Below are positions 31,762-43,165 of a DNA stretch of 64,000 nucleotides, one piece after another. Made by a program: the position numbers and the translations under genes. This DNA comes from Diphasiastrum complanatum (lineage: Eukaryota; Streptophyta; Lycopodiopsida; Lycopodiales; Lycopodiaceae): positions 7,752,145-7,816,144 of the forward strand of contig CM055094.1 in NCBI GenBank assembly GCA_029204225.1, given 5' to 3'. The notes under the pieces are model-generated. The model searched no databases. It saw only the letters and a program-made list of their open reading frames with translations, and was not told where the DNA came from. Positions within the stretch are counted from its first letter, which is position 1; each line of letters starts with the position of its first letter.

Positions 31762-33399
31762 ATCATGTCTGATTTCAGAAGTGCAGATCCCTCAAGATTC
31801 ATAGTTCTTAGAGATGGATCCAAATATCAAGTGAACGATATTGGTTCACTTTAGCTCAACACCAACGGTAGAGACAGACGACTCGAAGACGTTCTGTTCG
31901 TGCCAACTCTGCAGCAAGACTTGCTCTCTGTAGCAAGAATAGCAGATGCAGGGATGCGTGTGACGTTTTCTAATGAAGCATGCAACGTGATTGATGCCAA
32001 CACTAGCACTCTCATTACTCAAGGCAGAAGGAAGGGCAACCTATATCATCTAAAGGTGCGCCTACCTGAAGATCAAATGCATCAGACCCATGACGACTCG
32101 CCAGACACACTGTGGCACAGAAGACTCTGCTACATGAATTCAATGGCACTCTACCAGACAAGTCATCATGGAGCAATAACAGGGGTCAGCATCTTGAATG
32201 CAACCAGTTTGACCACCTGTGATGCATGTTTGAAAGACAAGATGTCACGCACACCATTCGTCAAAGATTCCTATAGCACGACAAAGATTCTGGAGCTGGT
32301 GCACTCTGACATCTGCAGTCCATTCAATGTGATCTCAGTAGGAGGCTCAAAATACTATATAACCTTCATTGATGATTATAGCAAGTTTGCCAGAGTGTAT
32401 TTTATTCAGAATAATTCTGAAGCACTTGATAGATTCACAGAATATTTGAATTGGACTGAGAGATGCAAAGGCTGCAAGGTGAAGCAGATCAGAAAAAATC
32501 GAGGTGGCGAATATATCTCGAATCGCTTCACTGACTTCTACAATGATTGTAGCATCATTCACAGAAGAACTGCAGCCTACACACCGTAGCACAATGGTGT
32601 TGCTGAACGAAAGAACAGGACCCTAATGGAAGTAGCCAGATGCATGATGGCATACTCGAAGGCTCCAAGGGCACTGTGGGCTGAAGCAGTAGCTACAGCC
32701 GCATACATCCAGAACAGGACAAGTGAATCTGGTGTTCCTCACACGACACCACATGAGCTATGGTGGGATAGAAAACCCAATCTGTCTCACGTCAGAATAT
32801 TTGGCTGTGCAGTATATGCACATATTTATGATAAGCTTCGCAAGAAGCTTGAGGAGAAAGCCGAGCAAGGATTTCTGGTAGGTTATGACAATAATTTGTC
32901 ATACTACAGAATCTACATGCCAAACACGAACACTGTGAAAACAGTGAGGGATGCCAAATTCGACAATTGCAGGACAATGGCCAACCAAGACCCTGTTAGG
33001 TATGAAGTTTTGGAAAGACAGTACTATGACCTGCTACCAACGTTAGAGGGAACAGACAATGAACACGAAAACGAAGATTTTCGAGTCGTCTCCCATTCAA
33101 GCGACGAATCAGACGAAGAAAAATTCGAGAGGCAACTTGCCGCCATAGTTCTTATAAACCAAGATAGTTCCGGACCGAGCAGAGCAGACAAGGACAAAGG
33201 CATAGCTATTCCAGGAGGATCTCCCAGAAGGTCGATGAGACCACAAAGAGCGCCAGCAAGATTTGTGCCAGGCGGCTCAGCTTCCACATCAGAAGAATTC
33301 TACAGGTTCAGTGACGAACCACAGACATTCGAGGAGGCGATTGAAGGTCCAGAAAAGAACAAATGGATCCAAGCCATGAAGAAGAGATGGAGTCCATGA
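31762..33399 (+). pseudogene. Copia-2 integrase
   Basis: Pre-integrase domain TLWHRRLCYMNSMAL and CDACLKDKMSRTPF. Core with FIDDYSKFARVYF (D) and KNRGGEYISNRF, where the usual D-N-G-G reads N-R-G-G and the second catalytic Asp is lost. Then a TAG at 32,587 replaces the Gln of the TPQHNGVAERKN-type motif (E retained). The rest is open to 33,399 and ends by frameshift at the start of RT. Confidence 0.8.
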
Positions 33400-34893
33400 G
33401 GAAAGAACCAGGTATGGACGTTGGAGCCATTACCTCATAAGCGCAAGACTGTCAAATGCAAATGGGTTTTCAAACTCAAATATGGACCATATGGGAGTGT
33501 GACAAAATACAAGGCAAGACTGGTAGTGAAGGGTTTCTCTCAGAGATACGGTATTGACTACTCTAAAACCTTCTCTCTCGTCATCAAACATTCATCCCTA
33601 CGTCTGTTGTTTGCATATGCATAAGCTTATGACCTCAGGATCGACATTGTGGATGAGAAGACAGCCTTCTTGCATGGCAAATTAGACGAAGAGGTTTACA
33701 TGGATCAACCTCAGGATTTGTCTCGAATTCACTTCCTGACTACGTATGCAGAATGCATAGAAGCATCTATGGTCTGAAGCAATCAGCCTAGTAATGGTAC
33801 AAGAAGAAGGATCAGACCCTGAAATCATTAGGATTCAAGCCTTTGTTGGCTGACTCCAATGTGTATGTCAGAGTTACAGATGGGCAGATCATCATAGTGG
33901 CTGTATATGTGGACGACACTCTGATACTATGCAGGAGTGAACAGCTAATTGTTGAAGTAAAGACAGACATCTCGAAGCATTTTGAGATAGTGGATCTGGG
34001 AAAAGCCAGGTGTTACCTGGGCTTACAAATTGAAATGGACTATGAGGGAGGCAAGCTATACCTTCACCAGTCTAGATACACCCAGAAGATCCTAGAGGAC
34101 TTTGGGATGCTGAACTGCAAAGGAGCAAACACTCCAATATTCGTAGGGACGATGCTAACAAATGACGACTGTCCAAAGACTGAGGAAGAAAGAAAACAGA
34201 TGCAGCTCACACCCTACAGGAGACTGATAGGTCTACTGATGTACCTTGCAGACAACACACGTCCTGATATTGCTTATGCAGTATTCAGAATGAGCCAATT
34301 TTGCACGAATCTAGGCTCGACACATTGGAAGATTGCAGAATGAATTTTGCAATATCTTCAATTAACGAGAGATTATGACTTGTGTTATTGTCGTGGTGCA
34401 GGTCTCAGGATACTTTCCTATAGTGATGCTGGCTGTGCATCTCTCAGGGACGACTGTAAAAGTGTCTCAGGAGGATGCACCATCACATCAAGAGCAGCAG
34501 TTCTCTGGGTCAGCAAGAAGCAGACCATTGTAGCCCAATCTTCCTGCGAAGCAAAGTACATAGCAGCAGCGAAGATGGCCAACGAAATAATTTGGCTAAG
34601 GCAGTTCCTGGACGAATTGGGTGAAACAAGGAATGAGCCATTGGTCTTGCAGATGGACAACACCTTTGCGATACACCTGACAAAAGATCTTGTGTTCCAC
34701 TCAAGGACGAAACACATTGCGATCCAGTATCACATGATCAGGGATCTGATTGAAAGGAAGATGATGCAGACCACCTTCATAGGAATGAAAGATATGGTTA
34801 CTGACATCTTCACTAAATCTCTGGACAAAGGGCTCTTTGAGAGGCAAAGGAGCAGTCTCGAGATCATAAAGCTACCATGCTTTGAGAGGGAGC
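33400..34893 (+). pseudogene. Copia-2 reverse transcriptase and RNase H
   Basis: [36 protein letters not shown], then a TAA at 33,622, DEKTAFLHGKLDEEVYM, a frame change, VAVYVDDTLILC (YVDD intact) and CYLGLQIEMDY. A stop at 34,341 precedes RNase H: ILSYSDAGCASLRDDCKSVS, AQSSCEAKYIAAAKMANEI and TDIFTKSLDKGLF. Ends just before the 3' LTR. Confidence 0.8.
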
Positions 34894-35885
34894 TGAAGAA
34901 ACAGAGTGTTTCTGATTACAAAGCCTTGCTAGCTTTCAGCCCTTCACCTGATGAAGATGTTCGTGAACTCGAACATCTGAAGACACGAAACACAAAGAGT
35001 TTCGTAAACACGAAAGTCAACAAAAACAAAGACGAACGGTTCACGAACACGAAGGATCCACGAACGAGATTCCTTTGCTGTCCAGCAAGAGAGAAAGGCA
35101 AACAAGGTAAACGAAACCAACGGTGGAAACGAAACCCATTCTGTCCTCACGCTCCAAAGAGTACCACCAGAGATCACGCAAGTACCCATAAGTACAGAGA
35201 TCTGACCTGATGGCATGACTTCAGTAGATACTTCCTAGGTCATGGCTAATCTGCCACTCTTGTAATTCCCTGATTAGTTGTAGATGTATACTCACTCTAA
35301 TCTTAGGTTTACATAGAGAGATCGTACTTACTGGATAATACTCGACATATATCAGAACATGATACACAGAGTGTAACTAAGAGAAGAGACATTGAAGAAG
35401 TCTGATGCTAGTAAACAATCAAGATGAACATAGACAGAAGCTCCGCCTACATGCGAGAAGATAATTCTGTGTAGGATCAGAAGATCCAATTGTCCGCTAG
35501 TGAAGCGAGACTACTACTCGTGAGAGAACTGTGCTTCTCTCATGCCAATGCACTGCGTGGATTCGCATGCAGTGCCCTGAAGAAATCAGAGAAAATCAAT
35601 ATAGATTATTTTCCTGGTTGTGTCTGATCTTGGATGTTGAATGCTTATGTTGTTTACTTCATATGTCTAAGTTTTTCTTGTTCCCTTTGAATTCTGCACC
35701 TTGATTGAAATTAAGTCGAATGATGTATTAATTTTATGAACGTAGATCAGTAGTAATTGACTACTCTCTGGAGAATTGTAGGAGTGTTTCAGCTGGCAGT
35801 GCCGAATCTTGAAAGTCACGACTGTTTTGAGAATTTTCTCCTCACGATTCATTACATGTATCAGAGCATCTCACGATTCTCATCA
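34894..35885 (+). repeat. Copia-2 3' LTR
   Basis: 992 bp, TG...CA, followed by GGTAG. Compared with the 5' LTR it shows mostly transition differences and a deletion after GGCAGTG near 35,800. Confidence 0.9.
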
Positions 35886-36064
35886 GGTAGCTTGTGTGCC
35901 TTTGAGAGGCTACAAGCTTCACAACTTTTTTCACACTTTGAGAGTGTCTTTGGAAGACCGAGAGCAAGATCCTTGGTGCATAGCATCTCCATAGATTTGA
36001 AGTTGGGGTGGCCCAACCTCTTATGCCAAAGCTCCACTTGATTGAGCTCCTCCTTCACTGCCAA
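35886..36064 (-). mobile_element. Copia-1, continuation (pre-integrase zinc domain)
   Basis: The frame reads VELWHKRLGHPNFKSMEML and CEKSCEACSLSKAHKLP, the GAG_pre-integrase domain. It is the direct upstream continuation of the integrase cut off at 29,533. Upstream, near 36,065, it joins Copia-3 sequence without gag or protease of its own. Confidence 0.8.
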
Positions 36065-36542
36065 CTTCCGTTTTGACTAGTTGAAGCCCTTGGAGATCAA
36101 CCTCTTGATCTTCAACTTGATCATCAAAGTCATTGAACAAACTTTTTTTTCCAGATCCGTTATTAAATTTTACAGCAAGATAACATCCATCCACTTGCAT
36201 AGCACCATCTACACAAGAAAATCCTCTAAAAGATGTTCCAATCTTCATAAGAGCCTGATACTCAAGATCCATTGCTTGGATCCACTCCTCTTCTTTCCTT
36301 GCTTGATCCACACTTGTAGGCTCATCCAAAGAGGTTAGGAAAGCAACATAATTTCCAAAAACTACTTGCTTACCCTTTTGATCATATGTGAGCCTTGAAG
36401 GTACTTGTCTTTCTCTTGATGTTCTCCTTGGCTTTTGACTTGATGAAGGTCCATCATCACCACCATCCAAAGTAGGATCCTTCTCATGAACATCAAGAAT
36501 GCTAGATCCATCCACTCTACCATCAATCATGCTTGAAGACAC
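36065..36542 (-). pseudogene. Copia-3 RT start joined to unidentified Copia segment
   Basis: Acidic/Ser-rich linker, then FLTSLDEPTSVDQARKEEEW and IQAMDLEYQALMKIGT, the usual RT entry. The following residues (about 36,100-36,240) no longer match RT and include GAMQVDGCYLAVKFNN, so this is a recombination or deletion joint. Confidence 0.6.
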
Positions 36543-36608
36543 CTTTGGAATGTTCCCCTCCTAAAAAATGACATCTTTACCAACAATCACTTTGTTAGTA
36601 GGAGGAAT

Positions 36609-38024
36609 CTAAACCTTGTAGGCTTTACTCACCTCACTATATCCAACAAAAATAAAGCTTCTTGAAGATGAATCCTCCTTGGTCCTATCATCAAGAGTAA
36701 TGTTGACATAGCATGTGCATCCAAAGGTTCTTAGAAAGTTGACACTCAGCCTCCTCTTGAATAGCATCTCAAAAGGTGTCCTTCCATCCAAAATAGCACT
36801 CGGCCACCTATTGCACAAGAAATTGGCACACAACAAAGCTTGATCCCAAAATGGTTTGTCAAGATTAGCACTTAACCTCATAGATTTAGCACTTTCACAT
36901 AAAGTCCTATTCTTCCTTTCACCCACTCCATTTTGTTGTGGGGTCCTTGATGTTGTATACTCCCTCTTGATCCCATGCTCATCGCAAAAGGCCTTGAACT
37001 TGTTAGATATGTACTCACCACCATTGTCACTTCTCAAGCACTTGATCTTTGTGGAAAACTGGTCCTCCCTTGCATTCTTGAACTTGACAAAGACATCATA
37101 CACTTCATCCTTGCTCTTTAGTAGATAGATCCAACAAAATCTACTAAAATCATCAATGAATGTTACATACATCTTAGCTCCCCTATTGCTGATTTTAGTA
37201 AATCCATGAATATGCGAATGTACAAGTTGAAAAGGCTTTGTAGATCTAGAATTAGATCTAGTATAAGGTAGTCTTTGTGACTTAGACAAAGCACAAGACT
37301 CACAAACATGCTTGACACTACTTAAGGAACTTGGAAGACCAATCACAACCTTCTTCCTTGCCATTACCTCCAATGACTTGAAGTTCAGGTGTCCCATCCT
37401 TTTGTGCCAAACCTCTTGAATAGAAATTTGCTCCCTTGCAACACACCCAACTTGGTTAGCAATAACACAAGCATCTAGTTTGAACAATTTTCCTTGCCTT
37501 TTACCTTTTCCAATCAAGACATCCTTCCTTTTGATCAAACAAGCATCTCCATCAAACTTTACCTTGCGGCCCTTGCTTAGCATTTGACTCACACTAAGCA
37601 AATTCTTGGTAACAGATGGAATAGACAAGACATCCTCCAAATGAACATTCCTATTTGTAGAGAGAGAAATAGAAATTGTCCCAATCCCTTTGATTGCACA
37701 TTCACCATCATTGGCCGTGTAGATCACCCTCTTGTCATCTCCATATGCCAACAAAGAAGTGAAGTACTCTTTGTGAGAGGTCATGTGGATCCACCTTGGA
37801 CCTAGATCTCCATCATTAGCAAGCATACATGAAGACATCACAAAAGCATCATCATTTGCATCTTGAACATCCAAACCATCCTCATCAAGAGTTAGATTGC
37901 CTTGCTTGTCTCCTTGATCTCTCTTCTTCTTGTAGCACTCACTTGCAAAGTGTCCTTTGATGCCACAATAGAAGCACTTGAGCTTTGATCTATCCTTCTT
38001 TTTGCCACTTGAAGAAGCATCCAC
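36609..38024 (-). pseudogene. Copia-3 zinc knuckle, protease remnant and integrase
   Basis: 471 open codons. Zinc knuckle LKCFYCGIKGHFASECYKK (C-x2-C-x4-H-x4-C). The protease region passes from PRWI straight to HMTSHKEYF, so the D-S/T-G active site has been deleted, while LEDVLSIPSVTKNLLSVSQ is retained. Integrase: HKRMGHLNFKSL, CESCALSKSQRLP, FIDDFSRFCWIY (D), CLRSDNGGEYISNK (D) and TPQQNGVGERKNRTL (E): the full triad is present. Ends near FVGYSEVSKAYKV. Confidence 0.85.
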
Positions 38025-38137
38025 TTGATCTTGCCCTTTAGACCATTACTTTTGGTTTTTCCCTTGAATTTTCCCTTTGTGAACATAGCATCCTCTTGAA
38101 GTGTCGATGTAGATCCACCTCTTGCTTGAAGCCTATA

Positions 38138-38698
38138 TTACTCATTGATCAAGATCTCTTGAAGATCCATCAGACTTGGCAAAGTCTTTTGAATAGCAAT
38201 ACTTTGAACAATGTTAGCATGAGCATCCAACAAGCCATTAAGAATTACTTGAATAAGATCTCTTTCCTTAATGCTTTCATCAATGCAAGCCAACTCATCA
38301 TTCAATGCTTTCATTCTCAAAACAAAAGTACTTGGACTTTCTTCATTATTTTGCAAACAAGAAAAGATTTGCCTTCTTAGTGTTAACACTCTAGAAGTAG
38401 ACTTGGATTCATAAAGCTTCTTCAATGGATTCCAAGCTTCCAAAGATGATGTGCACTTACCAACTTCCTTGAGAAGTTCATTGGTAACATTCATCTTTAT
38501 CATGTGTAGAGCCTTCTTGGACCTCTTGTCATACTTCATTTGATCTTGTTGTGTTGCTGGTCTCTCCTCCAAACCTACAACAATATCCAAAACATCATTC
38601 ATCTCAAGAAGTGACTCCATCCTCACTTTCCACAATGAATAGTTAGTTGAGGTAAGCCTATCATTGGCTTTCAACATGACTCCAATTGAGGTTGCCAT
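38138..38698 (-). pseudogene. Copia-3 gag, N-terminal
   Basis: 186 codons from MATSIGVMLKANDRLTSTNY, with STNYSLWKVRMESLLE and ALHMIKMNVTNELLKEV typical of Copia gag (DUF4219/UBN2), and SPSTFVLRMKALNDEL. A stop after LQEILINE separates it from the zinc-knuckle frame. Confidence 0.8.
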
Positions 38699-39286
38699 GT
38701 AGCAATGACCCGATCTTCTCTTTCAACCTGTTTTGATGCACAAAGCACTCCTTTGACCAACAACAAATGCTTTCAAAAAAAATCACTAAGATTTGAAACT
38801 ATCTCACAAATTCTCTTCTAGCACTTATCAAGCAAATCAACACATAGAATCATGGAATCTTGATCAACATATGATCTATCCTCAATCTAATGACTTTTTC
38901 CATCTCCTAAGATTGAAACACACTCAAATGAAGTCCAACAACCTCACTATCTAGAGATCCAATAGAAAATAGGGTTTTGACAAAACCACAAAAAATTGAC
39001 TATTCCAAATCTACATGCAAATGTTGAAAATTTGATATGCAATCCATAAGCCACCACTTAGGCTGATCCAATGATCCAAAAATCGGCCAAATCCAGTATG
39101 TGAATTCAAAAATCGGAATTGATCAAGTATATTGACCTATTTAGTGTTTTGATCTACAAAAGATCTAATCTACAAAAGCAAAAAATCTGATTTTGGTGTA
39201 GAATCCTCTCTAGCATGCTGTAGACTTGATATCTTCACCAAATCATTGATAGATATGATTGCGTCCTTTGTAACCTGAAACACAAG

Positions 39287-39298
39287 CTCTGATGCCAT
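39287..39298 (-). promoter_or_regulatory. Copia-3 primer-binding site
   Basis: The minus strand reads TGGCATCAGAGC, one base different from the standard initiator-Met PBS, directly next to the LTR end at 39,299. Confidence 0.85.
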
Positions 39299-39940
39299 GT
39301 GAAAGATTTCAGATCCTTAAGATCCAATCTACTTGAATGATCTTTGGTTAGAAAGAGAAATGCACTACCAATCTCACCAATGTAGAAAAATCAGCATCTA
39401 CAAACAAATTGAGATGCAAACACCAATAGAACTTGATCAAACTTGAATGAAATGATTATGTACTATTGTTGTTCGTACAAAACCAGCAAGCTACTGTATT
39501 TCACGCGTGTGGATCCAAAAATAGCAAATATAGATCATTCTACACATAGAATTGCCAGCAAGATAGTGCACCAATGGATAGTAGAACCCAAGAGAACCAT
39601 GTATAAGCATGAAATGAGATAGAGAAGAGAGAAGATTGCTCTCTCCATGAGTTACATCCTTTTATAGCAGGTCCAAACCCTATTTGGCCACTTGGCTTTC
39701 CCACCAAAATGCTAACCCTACTAATTATGGGTCTAGATTCAATGTACCCAACTATTGAAATTTGAATCTACTCAAACTCGCATTCTAACTTTCCCACACT
39801 TTCAAAAAGTGTTTATTCAGATAAAATTTAGACTAATGAACATTGAAAAGTTAACCTTTAATTCTAAAACAAGTTTTGGCCTCAATATGTCAAATATGAA
39901 AATATAGCAAAATGTGATGAAACTAGTTGAATCTTTCACA
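39299..39940 (-). repeat. Copia-3 5' LTR
   Basis: 642 bp. On the plus strand it runs from TGTGAAAG to CTTTCACA, an 8-bp terminal inverted repeat with TG...CA ends. Confidence 0.85.
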
Positions 39941-40700
39941 CTATTTTGCCAACTCGATTTTATTAGTTTTATCAGCCATTAGACTCACCATCAGCATAGA
40001 GTGACCAGGAGCCTCAGAAGTAACACTATGGAGGTCGGCGAGTCAAACTGCCTGACTCACGTCTTGACTCGCCATTTCAAATTTCTCGCCCATTGATTTC
40101 CTGTCTTTTTCTTTGACTTGCCAACTAAAATTTCTCGTTGATCTTTCAGTATTTTGACTCACCATTAATACTATAACAAGTACTGTATTTGATCTACCTT
40201 GTTCCAGACCGGTGAGTCAAAACTTGTCTGATTCGCGTTGTTTGACTCGCGTATTTTCTGACTCGCCACCTGTTCCATTTGACTTGCCACCTTTCCAGAA
40301 TGATCTTATTACCATTTATAACAAGTAGATAGCTCGGCAAGTCAAAAATTTATGACTTGCATCTGTCTGACTTGCCATCAGTGAAAATTGAAAATTCTCC
40401 TGAGTATCTAACAATCGGAACTCATCTGTATTTTTTCTATTATTTTTGTTTTTCCAGATGGTCTTTTGGATTTGCATTTACATCGCTTTTTCATCCATCT
40501 GACTTTTGTTTAGATCTTGATCTGATCTCAATCAGAGTTCATCCTCATTTCAATTTGATCTGCATTCAAATTCGCCCAACATAGAAAAGATTTACAAAAA
40601 TATTTGAGAAAAAAAAACAAGAAAAAGACCAAAAAAAAAAAGTAACCTTATCATTCGTTCCGTCATATGCATCTGAGATCTGGTAGGAAATTATCCATTT
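39941..40700. repeat. Region with repeated TGACTCGCC/TGACTTGCC motifs
   Basis: At least eight scattered copies of TGACTCGCC, TGACTTGCC or the reverse form GGCGAGTCA occur at 40,030-40,375. Several contain or are one base from TGACTCA, a bZIP/GCN4-type site. No gene seen. Confidence 0.5.
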
Positions 40701-43165
40701 TGGATCCTCCTGACCTTGAGGAATTTGTCAAGATACCTATTGAAATACTTCACGAACCCATTGACGTAGATCCACCCAATGGAAAATCCTAGACCGTTTG
40801 TACCCGACGTAGTCCGGAACTTTTCTAAAATCAACCTTCCGAGGTTTGATGGCAAGGGAGATCCGTGATGATTCCTTCAGATCTACACTATAGCGTATAG
40901 AGCCTATGGAGATGACAACCCTCAAGAGCTATTAAGATATTTTAATCTGTGCCTAACCAATACTGCAAAATATTGGTATTTCAATCTTGAGTAGAATGAA
41001 CAGGATGATTGGTATATCTTACAAGCTGAATTTATTACACGATTCAAAACCACCCGCTTCCTTTCCGATGTATTCCTACAATAATGATGAATCCGTATGG
41101 ATAAGAAAAACGAGTCCCTAAGTAACTATATAGAAAGGATCAAGAGATTGCGTGGTGCATGTGACCCTGATAGCGTCCTAACATGGTTCATGGTAGGACT
41201 ACCCAAGGGAATCAAACAACAAATGAAATGAAGTGACAACTAAGTGTCTTTTCAAGAAGCCTCCGCCGATGCCATCAAGAGAGTCGACGATAGTGAAACC
41301 ACTATTCGGACTTTGATAATTCCAACCAAGAGCGAAGACGCAGAAAGGAACGAAGAGCCAAACGTAAGGATAAGCCACATGACGAGGCCTCTACAACCAA
41401 TAGCACTGATTCCATCATATCATCCATAGAGAAGTTGCATGTCCAGGGCAATGAGTAGATTAGGAAGCTCACCACTGATTTATCACGGTTGTTGATCAGA
41501 AGCTGAAAGTCTTGCAACCATGACCTACCCATGCATATTCAAGGAGAGAATCCACCTGGTGTCCAAATTGTACTGGCAACCATACTGAAAATGAGTGTCT
41601 GTAGTTGAGACAGAGGTTAGCGCGACCAACACGATATTTCCATATCTGTAATATGAGCAATTGCGATACCACTGAATGTTGATACAACCTTAGAAACCAA
41701 GCAGCCCGGACCAGCACCAGATCTCGTCCCATTGGTGCAACAACAAGGTGCCTTACCCCAACCACCACTGAGATCGACGTTACCACCCATTTTCCTTAGA
41801 ACCCAAGGTCTAGTAGTGCAAAATTTGCAACTAGCTACTCTGTAGTTGAACATGGTCGAAGTGACCGAAGAATCCTACTATCCCGAGGAGAAAACACATG
41901 ACTCTGTTTCAGTGTATTTCATAGATGGAACGAATGGTGACTTAATACCGATATATGCAAACCAACTTAGAGGTACATGATTTAGAGATCCCATTAAATG
42001 TTATGGATGTGGAGAAAACCATAGGATTGTCAAGTGCCCTAACAAACCACAAGAAAAATTTGTACCTCTATGTCATGATTGCAGGTACGGACACCCATAC
42101 CTAACGTGTCTAATGAGAAAGGAAAAGCAAGGAGAGGTCTATGCCCTGCTGCACCTAATGAGTGTGGTAGGAGAACCCAAGGCATCTACGATGTCGGTAT
42201 TCAAACAGACTAGAGCCCAAAAATGAAAAGAGAAAGAACCAACCAAATCTGCCACTACCGGTCCTTCTAGTGGATCATTCAGTTCTCTTTACGTATGTGA
42301 ATACCTAAATCTCACAGTTGATCAAGGTAATTTTAGACAAATGAAGGAGTGGGTGAAAGAAGCCCAAGCCCTAGATCAATCCATAGAGATAGCCCGAGAG
42401 CAAGACCAATGTCAGCCCGAGGGTGATAACGATCAACGACCTACTGCTTCTCCTCGCTCCCTAATAAATCCAAGATTACTACAGTTCATCCATGAAACTG
42501 GACAGAATGTATATGAGCATTCTAGTTTGGAAATTTCTTTCCATAACAAGGAGGTGGAAAATGACCATACTGTTGTCCTAGTTGATCCACTTTGAGACAA
42601 TGTCAGAATACCCTTAGGCACTTTGCTCAAAACGCATCCGACCTCTAGGAAGGATTGAAGACTTATATAGATGGATCACGCGGCAAGAGACCCGAAGCAC
42701 ACCCTACGAATTTGGTGTCGGATGTAGAAGTAGAGGGAGCACAACGTTCCACCAAGTAGAGGTAGGATAGGAGAAAGATGCCAAACATGTAACCATCCCA
42801 ATCACGCATAGGGGGTACCCATGTGAATCGGCCATAGTAGACGGAGGATTTGGAGTGAACATCATGTCCTCCAAGCTTTATCACGAATGGATACTTACTC
42901 ACATGGTAAGCGCTCCTTTTACGATTTGACTAGCGGACCAATCCAGTGTAAAACCATTAGGCATAGCCAAGGAAGTGCACACCAAGGTAGCCAGAATTTG
43001 TTTTGTGCTAGATTTTGTAGTCTTGGACTTTTTCGAGTCCCCCCAGTCCTACAAAGTGTTCTACTAGGTAGACCGTGGCTCAAAACATCACAAGCTCTTC
43101 GCGATTGGAGACAAAATTGCATCATCCTACAGAATCATGATTTTGCAGTTAAGGATCGATCCTAA
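40700..43165 (+). mobile_element. Ty3-3: gag-protease remnant
   Basis: Plus-strand Retrotrans_gag pieces: DDNPQELLRYFNLCLTNTAK, QAEFITRFKTTRFLSDVFLQ (about 40,910-41,085) and SLSNYIERIKRLRGACDP. Zinc fingers: CYGCGENHRIVKCPNK and CHDCRYGHPYLTC (about 42,000-42,110). A protease-like region has AIVDGGFGVNIMSSKLYHEW (about 42,830), where the usual D-T/S-G reads D-G-G, and VLLGRPWLKTSQA. Multiple stops. There is no RT or integrase downstream, so the pol part was lost. Confidence 0.65.

Larger units (their letters stand above)
29534..35885 (+). mobile_element. Copia-2: full-length Ty1/copia LTR retrotransposon
   Basis: LTRs at 29,534-30,554 and 34,894-35,885, both starting TGAAGAAACAGAGTG. Flanked by the 5-bp duplication GGTAG (29,529-29,533 and 35,886-35,890). 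A primer-binding site follows the 5' LTR. The internal region encodes gag, protease, integrase, RT and RNase H in Copia order. The LTRs differ at many positions and the 3' LTR lacks a block near its right end (about 35,800), so the insertion is not recent. The coding frame has several stops and a frameshift. Confidence 0.93.
36065..39940 (-). mobile_element. Copia-3: Ty1/copia element with 5' LTR, RT lost
   Basis: From right to left: 5' LTR, primer-binding site, leader, gag, zinc knuckle, damaged protease, integrase, and RT start up to WIQAMDLEYQALMKIG (about 36,250). It then joins unrelated Copia sequence and Copia-1. No 3' LTR of its own is present, so most of RT and RNase H were lost at the junction. 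Confidence 0.85.
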
